A stretch of 5,340 nt of DNA from NCBI GenBank assembly GCA_023409795.1, contig JAEYQX010000072.1, positions 1-5,340 of the forward strand, written 5' to 3'. The notes beneath the pieces are model-generated. The model was not told where the DNA came from. It saw nothing but the letters and a program-made list of their open reading frames with translations, and did not search any database. This document shows positions 1-4,432 of the stretch, one piece after another. How positions within the stretch are numbered: the first letter of the stretch is position 1; every line of letters starts with the position of its first letter. The DNA is from Pseudomonadota bacterium. GTDB taxonomy: Bacteria > Pseudomonadota > Alphaproteobacteria > Caulobacterales > Caulobacteraceae. The position numbers and the translations under genes are program-made.

Positions 1-220
1 CGGCAAAGACGATGGCGGCGTCAAAGCCGAACCGGCGCAGGGGCTGAAGCGTCGCCTCGGCCGCCATCTCCGGATTCATGCAGAAGGCGATGAAGTCCGG
101 CGCCTTGGCCCGCAGCTCGCGATACTCGGGCAGATACCGGCCAGCCTGGCGCATGAACCATACGGGCGGGCGGGCTGGCGTCTGGCCCTGGAGAGCCTGG
201 ATCAGAAGAGGAGTGCTCAT
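1..220 (-). CDS. hemE: Uroporphyrinogen decarboxylase, N-terminal part (runs off left edge)
   Basis: HemE decarboxylates the four acetate side chains of uroporphyrinogen III to give coproporphyrinogen III, a cytosolic step of haem synthesis. About 73 codons are visible, read leftward from the ATG whose complement is at 218-220. The translation begins MSTPLLIQALQG and contains the family's N-terminal signature PVWFMRQAGRYLPEYRELR at about residues 19-37; its RQAGRYLPEYR core is the HemE PROSITE-type motif with the substrate-binding arginine. It continues through FIAFCMNPEMAAEATLQPLRRFGFDAAIVF, also typical. The C-terminal three quarters lie outside the window. No good Shine-Dalgarno precedes the ATG (a GAAGG sits only 1 nt away), and a candidate promoter ends about 7 nt upstream, so the message may be leaderless. 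As in C. crescentus, hemE borders the putative origin and points away from it. Identity is secure. Confidence 0.95.
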   Translation of the reverse strand, partial: MSTPLLIQALQGQTPARPPVWFMRQAGRYLPEYRELRAKAPDFIAFCMNPEMAAEATLQPLRRFGFDAAIVFA

Positions 221-227
221 GCCTTCG

Positions 228-256
228 GCTTTAGGATGCACACCCCCCAGTCTCAA
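228..256 (-). promoter_or_regulatory. Candidate hemE promoter, Caulobacter housekeeping-sigma type
   Basis: On the minus strand, TTGAGAC (complement of 250-256) is followed after 14 nt by CCTAAAGC (complement of 228-235). The Caulobacter sigma-73 consensus is TTGACGS-N10-14-GCTANAWC, matched here at 5 of 7 and 6 of 8 positions with allowed spacing. The -10 element ends 7 nt before the hemE ATG, so transcription would start at or beside the start codon. In C. crescentus a strong hemE promoter lies inside the origin and has been linked to replication control. Equivalence is inferred from position. A weak DnaA-like 9-mer, GGATGCACA (234-242), overlaps the -10 and the spacer. Confidence 0.4.
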
Positions 257-259
257 TCC

Positions 260-292
260 CAATTCGAAGAATCAGAATTGATAGAAATTGGA
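260..292. other. AT-rich tract, candidate DNA unwinding element
   Basis: Positions 261-290 hold 22 A/T of 30 (73%), in a window otherwise roughly two-thirds GC, making this the most AT-rich stretch I find. It contains the inverted repeat CAATTC (260-265) / GAATTG (275-280) with a 9-nt spacer. AATTG recurs at 276-280 and 286-290, exactly 10 bp apart. One GANTC site (269-273) lies within. In C. crescentus the AT-rich region of Cori also lies toward hemE. Use as the melting site is inference; the tract could simply be upstream promoter DNA for hemE. Confidence 0.5.
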
Positions 293-400
293 GGTTGGAA
301 GAAGGGCGGTGAATCGCGTGGACAATTTCGGACAGTCCAAATGGTCGACACGCTTTTCCTCATTCGCGCCGGAACGAGTCAAATGCGGGCTAAGTGGGGG

Positions 401-418
401 TGTGCATTATGTGGAAAA
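401..418 (-). promoter_or_regulatory. Two abutting DnaA boxes
   Basis: Read on the minus strand, 410-418 gives TTTTCCACA, a full match to the relaxed DnaA box TTWTNCACA and one mismatch from TTATCCACA. Immediately adjacent, 401-409 gives TAATGCACA, with one mismatch from TTWTNCACA (position 2). The two 9-mers are head to tail with no spacer and the same orientation. These are the best DnaA-box cluster in the gap and a main support for the origin call. Confidence 0.65.
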
Positions 419-487
419 CGGCCTGAATCCCCGTCAGCACTGGGCCCGCGGCTGGGCGCCTTTGTGGGCAATGAATCGGGCGCCAAA

Positions 488-522
488 ATTGGATAAGGCA
501 CCTTATCCCCTGCACGGGATAA
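488..522. promoter_or_regulatory. TTATCC cluster with perfect dyad (weak DnaA-like boxes)
   Basis: GGATAAGG (491-498), CA, CCTTATCC (501-508) form a perfect 8-bp inverted repeat with a 2-nt spacer. Three TTATCC cores result: TTATCCAAT on the minus strand (488-496), TTATCCCCT on the plus strand (503-511) and TTATCCCGT on the minus strand (514-522). Each differs from TTATCCACA at two or three 3'-end positions, and C. crescentus Cori is known for low-affinity DnaA sites. The local sequence is about half A/T. An unrelated dimeric regulator could equally use the dyad. Confidence 0.5.
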
Positions 523-534
523 ATAAACGGCGCC

Positions 535-558
535 CCGAGGCGCCACCCGAGGCGCCAC
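535..558. repeat. Perfect 12-bp tandem duplication inside the GGCGCC array
   Basis: CCGAGGCGCCAC occurs twice back to back, at 535-546 and 547-558, with no mismatch. Each unit contains one GGCGCC. The copy at 529-534 together with 539-544 can also fold as a GGCGCC-CCGA-GGCGCC hairpin. The duplication indicates that the array grows partly by local tandem copying. Confidence 0.9.
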
Positions 559-651
559 TTCGCCATTCGGCGCCCGGTCTTCACCCTCGCGATGGCGCCC
601 GTCGCTTGCTACAGGAATCGGCGCCCAAGACTTGGCAAACGGCGCCCCGGC

Positions 652-660
652 TTTTGCACA
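652..660 (+). promoter_or_regulatory. DnaA box near ppsR
   Basis: TTTTGCACA matches the relaxed DnaA consensus TTWTNCACA at every position. It lies 5 nt right of the last GGCGCC copy and 58 nt before the ppsR start. Its orientation is opposite to that of the pair at 401-418, so DnaA boxes bracket the GGCGCC array. Confidence 0.6.
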
Positions 661-706
661 GACCTGGGGGACAGACTCCACGAGTCCGCCAGCCGAAAAG
701 AAGGAC

Positions 707-713
707 AGGAAGA
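707..713 (+). promoter_or_regulatory. Ribosome binding site deciding the ppsR start
   Basis: AGGAAGA lies 5 nt before the ATG at 719. The longer in-frame option at 632 would add 29 residues with no family similarity and would place the DnaA box at 652-660 inside coding sequence. This site therefore favours the 719 start. Confidence 0.7.
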
Positions 714-718
714 CCGTC

Positions 719-1582
719 ATGAGCCCCTCACGTCCCGCGTCCCGCCTTGCGACCTATTTCCATGTGCACCTGGTGTCGGACTCGACTGGCGAGACGCTGA
801 ACGCCATGGCCAAGGCGGTGGTGGCCCGCTTCGATGGGGTCATTCCGATCGAGCACATCTATGCCCTGGTGCGCTCGCCCAAGCAGATGGAGCGGGTGCT
901 GCAGGAGGTCGAGGGGGCACCGGGCGTGGTGCTGCACACCCTGGTCGATCGTGACCTGCGCGAGCAGCTGGAAGAGGGCTGCCGGCGCCTGAACATTCCC
1001 CAGATCGGGGCCCTGGACCCGCTGGTCGGGGCACTCAGTGGCTATCTGGGTGCCAATATCTCGACCCGCGTGGGGGCCCAGCACGCCCTGGACCATGGCT
1101 ATTTCGCCCGCATAGGGGCCCTGGACTTCGCCATCGCCCATGACGACGGACAGGGCACCACCGAACAGCTGGAACAGGCCGACGTGGTGCTGTGCGGCGT
1201 CAGCCGGACGTCAAAGACCCCCACCTGCATCTACCTGGCCCATCGCGGCATCCGCGCCGCCAATGTCCCCCTGGTCCCCGGACAGGAAGACGGCGAGCGC
1301 CTGACCCAGCTGAAGAATCCCCTGGTCGTGGGCCTGCTGGTCTCGCCTGATCGCCTGGTGCAGATCCGCCGAAACCGGCTGGAGGGGCTGAACGCCCACC
1401 ATGCCTCAAGCTATATCGACCACGACGCCGTGCGCGAGGAAACCATCAAGGCACGCCGGGCCTTCGAGCGCCGGGGCTGGCCCACTATTGATGTGACGCG
1501 CCGCTCGGTCGAAGAAACGGCTGCCGCCATCGTCAACCTTCTGAGCGAGCGCCGGGCGGGCCGCATGAGGACTACACTGTGA
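719..1582 (+). CDS. ppsR: PEP synthase / PPDK regulatory kinase-phosphorylase (DUF299 family)
   Basis: Family members are bifunctional: an ADP-dependent Ser/Thr kinase that inactivates phosphoenolpyruvate synthase or pyruvate phosphate dikinase, and a phosphate-dependent phosphorylase that reactivates it. The protein has 287 residues, normal for the family. The N-terminal signature HLVSDSTGET is at about residues 17-26. A P-loop-like nucleotide site, GVSRTSKTPT, is at 160-169 (K166), in the family's usual place and followed by IYLAHRGIRAANVPLVPG. The ATG at 719 is chosen for its Shine-Dalgarno and because similarity begins at once (RLATYFHVHLVSDS). This is the first gene of a tight operon, and its TGA overlaps the maf GTG by 4 nt. 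It is the equivalent of RP001, the gene right of Cori in C. crescentus. Whether its target here is PPDK or PEP synthase cannot be told. Confidence 0.94.
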   Translation: MSPSRPASRLATYFHVHLVSDSTGETLNAMAKAVVARFDGVIPIEHIYALVRSPKQMERVLQEVEGAPGVVLHTLVDRDLREQLEEGCRRLNIPQIGALDPLVGALSGYLGANISTRVGAQHALDHGYFARIGALDFAIAHDDGQGTTEQLEQADVVLCGVSRTSKTPTCIYLAHRGIRAANVPLVPGQEDGERLTQLKNPLVVGLLVSPDRLVQIRRNRLEGLNAHHASSYIDHDAVREETIKARRAFERRGWPTIDVTRRSVEETAAAIVNLLSERRAGRMRTTL

Positions 1583-2172
1583 CTGAAGCCAAAACCCTGA
1601 TCCTGGCCTCGAAAAGCACGGCGCGTCGCGCCATCCTGACGGGGGCCGGCGTCCCCTTCACCGTCCAGGTGGCCGATGTCGACGAGGGCGCCCTGAAGAC
1701 GCCCGGCGTGGATCCGGTGGCCCTGGCCGAGGACCTGGCCCGGGCCAAGGCCCTGGCGGTGTCCGCCCAGAGGCCGGACGCCCTGGTCCTGGGCGCAGAC
1801 CAGACCCTGGCCTTTGATGGCGGCCTGGTCTCCAAGGCCCCCGACCTGGAGGCGGCGCGGGCCCGGCTGGTGGCCATGCGCGGCCGCTCGCACCAGCTGC
1901 ATTCGGGGGCGGCCCTGGCCCTGGGTGGCCAGGTCCTGTGGTCGGGCGTCGATACGGTGCAGATGCGGATGCGCGACTATTCGGACGCCTTCCTTGACGC
2001 CTACCTGGCTGCCGAGGGGAGCGAGCTTCTGGCCTGCGTCGGCTCCTATCGGCTGGAGGGCATGGGCTCGCAGCTGTTCGCTGGGGTCGAGGGGGACTAT
2101 TTTACCGTCCTGGGCCTGCCGCTGTGGCCGGTGCTGGACCAGCTGCGCAAGGCCGGGGTGATCCTGTCGTGA
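1579..2172 (+). CDS. maf: Maf-family nucleoside triphosphate pyrophosphatase
   Basis: Maf proteins hydrolyse non-canonical or modified nucleoside triphosphates to the monophosphate, cleaning the nucleotide pool, and have also been linked to septum control. The protein has 197 residues, normal size. Visible motifs are the N-terminal LILASKSTARRAIL (about 7-20, the ASxS(P)RR substrate loop in its alphaproteobacterial form), LAxxLAxxKA at about 49-58, LGADQTL at 71-77 with the probable catalytic D74, MRGRSHQLHSG at 100-110, and the C-terminal GSYRLEGMGSQLF...GDYFTVLGLPL. It starts at GTG within the GTGA that overlaps the ppsR stop, implying translational coupling. Its own stop overlaps the aroE start in the same way. 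The exact substrate (m7GTP, dTTP/UTP or other) cannot be assigned from sequence alone. Confidence 0.93.
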   Translation: MTEAKTLILASKSTARRAILTGAGVPFTVQVADVDEGALKTPGVDPVALAEDLARAKALAVSAQRPDALVLGADQTLAFDGGLVSKAPDLEAARARLVAMRGRSHQLHSGAALALGGQVLWSGVDTVQMRMRDYSDAFLDAYLAAEGSELLACVGSYRLEGMGSQLFAGVEGDYFTVLGLPLWPVLDQLRKAGVILS

Positions 2173-2999
2173 CCAGGCCTCATCGCGTCACGGGGGCAGC
2201 CATGGTGGCCGGTATTGCCGGGCAGCCGGTGGCCCATTCGCTCAGTCCCGTCATCCATAATGCCTGGCTTCAGGCCGCCGGCCTGGACGGGGCCTATGTG
2301 CCATTCGCCCCGCGTGATGCCGCCGGGTTCGAGGTTCTTGTGGCGGCCGGGCGGGCGGGCCTGATCGAGGGGCTGAACGTCACCGCCCCCTTCAAGGAGC
2401 AGGCCTTTGCCCTGGCGGACGAGGCCAGCGAGGCGGCCCGCGCCGTGGCCTCGGCCAATATCCTGGTCTTTGAGGATGGCCGGGTCCGCGCGGACAGTTC
2501 AGATGGCGTGGGTGTCCTCTATGCCCTGGCGGAACAGGCCCCGCAGCTTGACCTGGAGGGAGCCGAGGTCGTCCTGCTGGGCGCTGGCGGCGCGGCCCGT
2601 GCCGGGGCGGGAGCCCTGGTCGGGGCCGGAGCCCGCATCGGCATCCTGAACCGCACCCGCGAACGGGCCGAGGCCCTGGCGGCTGACCTTGGCGCTCCGG
2701 TCCGTGTTGTCGAGGCCGATGCCCTTGAGGCCGCCGACCTGGTGATCAATGCCCTGAGCATTCGCCCCGAGGTGGACCTGTCGGTGCTTCGACCCTCGGC
2801 GGTGGTGATGGACATGACCTATCGCCCGGTGATGACGCCCTTCCTCCAGGCGGCCCAGGCTCGTGGCCTGGCCACGGTGGATGGCCTGGCCATGCTGATC
2901 GGCCAGGCGGCGCCCTCCTATCAGGCGCTGTATCGCCAGGCTCCCCCGGCCCTCGACCTGCGCCCGCTTCTGCTTGGCCATCTGGGAGAGATGCCATGA
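2169..2999 (+). CDS. aroE: Shikimate dehydrogenase (NADP+)
   Basis: AroE reduces 3-dehydroshikimate to shikimate with NADPH in aromatic amino acid synthesis. Motifs, numbered from the GTG at 2169, are SLSPVIHN (24-31, shikimate-binding serines), LNVTAPFK with catalytic K76, SAN at 95-97, the catalytic-Asp segment SSDG with D112, the nucleotide loop GAGGAAR (138-144) and NRTRERAEAL (161-170, NADP preference), and a C-terminal GLAMLIGQAAPSY. Two segments depart from the usual pattern: SSDG replaces NTDG, and NALSIRP (from N194) replaces NATSLGM. All catalytic residues remain. The start is uncertain. GTG 2169 overlaps the maf TGA by 4 nt and has GGGGTG upstream, giving 276 aa; ATG 2202, with its own GGGGGC, gives 265 aa. 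I prefer 2169 because the neighbouring genes couple the same way. Confidence 0.93.
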   Translation: MTRPHRVTGAAMVAGIAGQPVAHSLSPVIHNAWLQAAGLDGAYVPFAPRDAAGFEVLVAAGRAGLIEGLNVTAPFKEQAFALADEASEAARAVASANILVFEDGRVRADSSDGVGVLYALAEQAPQLDLEGAEVVLLGAGGAARAGAGALVGAGARIGILNRTRERAEALAADLGAPVRVVEADALEAADLVINALSIRPEVDLSVLRPSAVVMDMTYRPVMTPFLQAAQARGLATVDGLAMLIGQAAPSYQALYRQAPPALDLRPLLLGHLGEMP

Positions 3000-3634
3000 T
3001 CATCCTGGGACTGACCGGCTCGATCGGCATGGGCAAGTCCACGACCAGCCGGATGTTTGCCGATGCCGGGGCCATGGTCTGGGACGCCGATGCCGCCGTC
3101 CACCGCCTTTATGCCCCCGGTGGCGCTGCGGTGGGGCCTCTGGGCGAAGCCTTCCCGGGTGTGGTGGTCGACGGCATGGTCGACCGCACGCGCCTGGCCG
3201 AGGCCCTGGGCCAGGACGAGGCGGCCTTCGCGCGACTGGAGGCCATCGTCCATCCGCTGGTGGCGCAGAGCCGCGCCAATGACCTGGCCCGCGCCCGCGA
3301 GGAAGGCCAGCGCCTGGCGGTCCTGGACATCCCCCTCCTGTTCGAGACGGGCGGCGACCAGTGGGTCGATGCCGTGGTGGTGGTGAGCGCCGATGCCGCC
3401 ATCCAGCGCCAGCGGGTCCTGGCGCGACCCGGCATGACCGAGGAAAGGTTCCAGGCCATCCTGAACCGCCAGATGCCGGATGCGGAAAAGCGTCGCCGCG
3501 CCGATTTCATCGTGGATACGGGCCATGGCCTTGAAGCGGCCCAGCAACAGGTCGCCAGGATCGTCGATACGGTCCTGGCCCCCGGCTGGAAGCGGGACGG
3601 GACCGGTGACAACGGCGCACTCCTGGGTCATTAA
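2996..3634 (+). CDS. coaE: Dephospho-CoA kinase
   Basis: CoaE phosphorylates the ribose 3'-hydroxyl of dephospho-CoA with ATP, the last step of coenzyme A synthesis. The product has 212 residues. The P-loop GSIGMGKST is at 8-16, followed by the catalytic-Asp region WDADAAVHRLY (29-39), the conserved IVHPLV (84-89), DIPLLFETG (111-119) and the C-terminal RQMPDAEKRRRADFIVDTG, which holds the lid and adenine-side residues. The tail after about residue 195 (APGWKRDG...) is slightly longer than in E. coli CoaE. The ATG overlaps the aroE TGA by 4 nt (ATGA), so the start is secure. The coaE-dnaQ pairing is common in Alphaproteobacteria. Confidence 0.95.
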   Translation: MIILGLTGSIGMGKSTTSRMFADAGAMVWDADAAVHRLYAPGGAAVGPLGEAFPGVVVDGMVDRTRLAEALGQDEAAFARLEAIVHPLVAQSRANDLARAREEGQRLAVLDIPLLFETGGDQWVDAVVVVSADAAIQRQRVLARPGMTEERFQAILNRQMPDAEKRRRADFIVDTGHGLEAAQQQVARIVDTVLAPGWKRDGTGDNGALLGH

Positions 3635-3641
3635 GGGTCAT
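3625..3641 (+). repeat. GGGTCAT direct repeat spanning the coaE stop and dnaQ start
   Basis: GGGTCAT at 3625-3631 is repeated at 3635-3641, separated by TAA, the coaE stop. The first copy encodes the last two coaE codons. The second supplies an AAGGG Shine-Dalgarno-like sequence (3633-3637) only 2 nt from the ATG, and the A and T of that ATG. The only TTAA noted near here (3631-3634) has no partner at CtrA spacing. Confidence 0.6.
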
Positions 3642-4368
3642 GCGCGAAATCGTTCTCGATACCGAAACCACCGGCTTTGATCCCAAGACCGGCGACCGCC
3701 TGATCGAGATCGGCTGTATCGAGCTGAACGACCTTTTGCCCACCGGCCGCACCTTCCACCGCCTGGTCAACCCCGAGCGCCTGATCCCGCCCGAGGCGAC
3801 CAAGGTGCACGGCATTACCGATGCCGACGTCAAGGACGCGCCCAGGTTCCACGACATCGTCCAGGATTTTCTGGAATTCATCGGCGATGCGCCCCTGATC
3901 GCGCACAACGCCAACTTTGACCGCAACTTCATCGATTTCGAGTTCAGCCGGTTTGCCATTACCCCGCCGGCCGAGGAACGCTGGATCGACACCCTGCAGC
4001 TGGCCCAGAAGCGGTTTCCAGGGATGCCGAACTCGCTGGATGCCCTGTGCAAGCGGTTCAAGATCTCGCTGGTCGACCGGACGCTGCACGGCGCCCTGAT
4101 CGACTCCCGCCTGCTGGCCGAGGTCTATCTGGAGCTGCGCGGTGGCAAGGAGCGGGCGCTGGACCTGACGAGCGTGCGCACGACGGCGGGCGCAGTGGCG
4201 GCCACGGGCCAGGCCAGCCACGGCCCCCGTCCGCGACCCCTGCCCCCGCGCTCGACGCCCCAGGAACAGGCCGCCCATCGCGACTTCCTCCGGACCATGC
4301 TCAAGGACCACGCCCTGTGGGCCGCCCATGGCGTGGTGGTCGACGAGGCCCAGGAAGCCGCAGCCTGA
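3640..4368 (+). CDS. dnaQ: DNA polymerase III epsilon subunit (3'-5' proofreading exonuclease)
   Basis: DnaQ is the proofreading subunit of the Pol III core, bound to the alpha polymerase. The protein has 242 residues, like E. coli epsilon. The DEDDh exonuclease set is complete: Exo I LDTETTG with D7 and E9, Exo II AHNANFDRNF with D94, and Exo III HGALID with H150 and D155. HGITDADV at 57-64 is also typical. After the nuclease domain, at the position of the clamp-binding motif (QTSMAF in E. coli, just after GG), this protein has ERALDL (171-176), with E in place of the usual Q. A Pro/Arg-rich linker (about 193-205) leads to a C-terminal segment that should contact alpha. It lies 5 nt after coaE and is the last gene of the operon before the terminator. 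Confidence 0.95.
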   Translation: MREIVLDTETTGFDPKTGDRLIEIGCIELNDLLPTGRTFHRLVNPERLIPPEATKVHGITDADVKDAPRFHDIVQDFLEFIGDAPLIAHNANFDRNFIDFEFSRFAITPPAEERWIDTLQLAQKRFPGMPNSLDALCKRFKISLVDRTLHGALIDSRLLAEVYLELRGGKERALDLTSVRTTAGAVAATGQASHGPRPRPLPPRSTPQEQAAHRDFLRTMLKDHALWAAHGVVVDEAQEAAA

Positions 4369-4382
4369 TCACCTCAGATACA

Positions 4383-4413
4383 AAAAAGGCCCGGATCGCC
4401 TCCGGGCCTTTTT
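4383..4413. terminator. Bidirectional intrinsic terminator between dnaQ and secB
   Basis: AAAAAGGCCCGGA (4383-4395) pairs perfectly with TCCGGGCCTTTTT (4401-4413) across a 5-nt loop (TCGCC). The GC-rich core of 8 bp is followed by five T on the plus strand and six on the minus strand (the complement of 4382-4387). It ends both the ppsR-dnaQ operon, 14 nt past the dnaQ stop, and secB, 20 nt past its stop. This fits the convergent arrangement. Confidence 0.93.
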
Positions 4414-4432
4414 CATTGGGACAGGACCGAAA

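Larger units (their letters stand above)
455..646. repeat. Nine-copy GGCGCC array in the putative origin
   Basis: The palindromic hexamer GGCGCC starts at 455, 479, 529, 539, 551, 569, 594, 620 and 641: nine copies in 192 bp. I find only about five in all the coding DNA of the window, close to chance for this base composition. The flanks are partly shared. AAACGGCGCCCCG occurs identically at 525-537 and 637-649. GAATCGGGCGCC (473-484) and GAATCGGCGCC (615-625) place a GANTC site directly against the repeat, and ATTCGGCGCCC is at 565-575. The largest gap, 485-528, holds the TTATCC cluster. A small dyad, CCAAGACTTGG (625-635), lies between the last two copies. Function is unknown; an array of protein-binding sites is the simplest reading. 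Confidence 0.85.
269..686. promoter_or_regulatory. Eight GANTC (CcrM-type methylation) sites
   Basis: GANTC starts at 269, 311, 376, 425, 473, 615, 674 and 682. That is one per about 60 bp of the intergenic region, against only three that I find in 719-5340 (at 779, 1315 and 4102) and one in the hemE part (73). CcrM methylates the adenine of GANTC in Caulobacter and most other Alphaproteobacteria and marks replication status. Two sites directly abut GGCGCC copies (473 and 615). The motif matches are certain; methylation is inferred from the lineage. Confidence 0.7.
221..718. other. Putative chromosomal replication origin (Cori-like), hemE-ppsR intergenic region
   Basis: This 498-nt gap carries no reading frame with recognisable protein similarity. 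Its flanks, hemE leftward and ppsR (RP001/DUF299) rightward, are those of the C. crescentus origin Cori. Inside, from left to right, are a hemE promoter candidate, an AT-rich tract (260-292), a small dyad GGACAGTCC (330-338), two abutting minus-strand DnaA boxes (401-418), a cluster of three TTATCC motifs with an 18-bp dyad (488-522), a plus-strand DnaA box (652-660), eight GANTC sites and nine GGCGCC hexamers. A weaker DnaA-like TTGTCCACG is at 317-325 on the minus strand. There is no TTAA on either strand, hence no canonical CtrA site (TTAA-N7-TTAA), unlike C. crescentus. Origin assignment rests on synteny plus DnaA boxes; initiation itself is inferred. Confidence 0.85.

Noticed and set aside
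271..283. IHF binding site in the AT-rich tract
   Set aside because: Only the WATCAA half (TATCAA on the minus strand) matches. The TTR half after four bases is absent, so this is not a credible consensus site.
455..646. CRISPR array
   Set aside because: The repeat is a 6-bp core with irregular 10-50-bp intervals and short, variable flanks. There are no 24-40-bp repeats and no cas genes.
632..718. N-terminal extension of ppsR from the ATG at 632
   Set aside because: It adds 29 residues with no family similarity, lacks a good ribosome site, and would overlap the DnaA box at 652-660. The ATG at 719 has AGGAAGA at proper spacing.
288..722. Open frames of 86-144 codons on both strands in the hemE-ppsR gap
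   Set aside because: Their translations are Arg/Pro-rich with no recognisable motif, several overlap one another, and they cover the repeat array and DnaA boxes. They look like chance open frames in GC-rich DNA.
1411..1902. Minus-strand open frames opposite ppsR, maf, aroE, coaE and dnaQ
   Set aside because: These are shadows caused by high GC at third codon positions; their translations show no family motifs while the plus-strand products do.
3631..3634. CtrA half site TTAA at the end of coaE
   Set aside because: A single TTAA formed by the stop codon context, without a second TTAA 7 nt away, and inside an operon rather than in a promoter or the origin.
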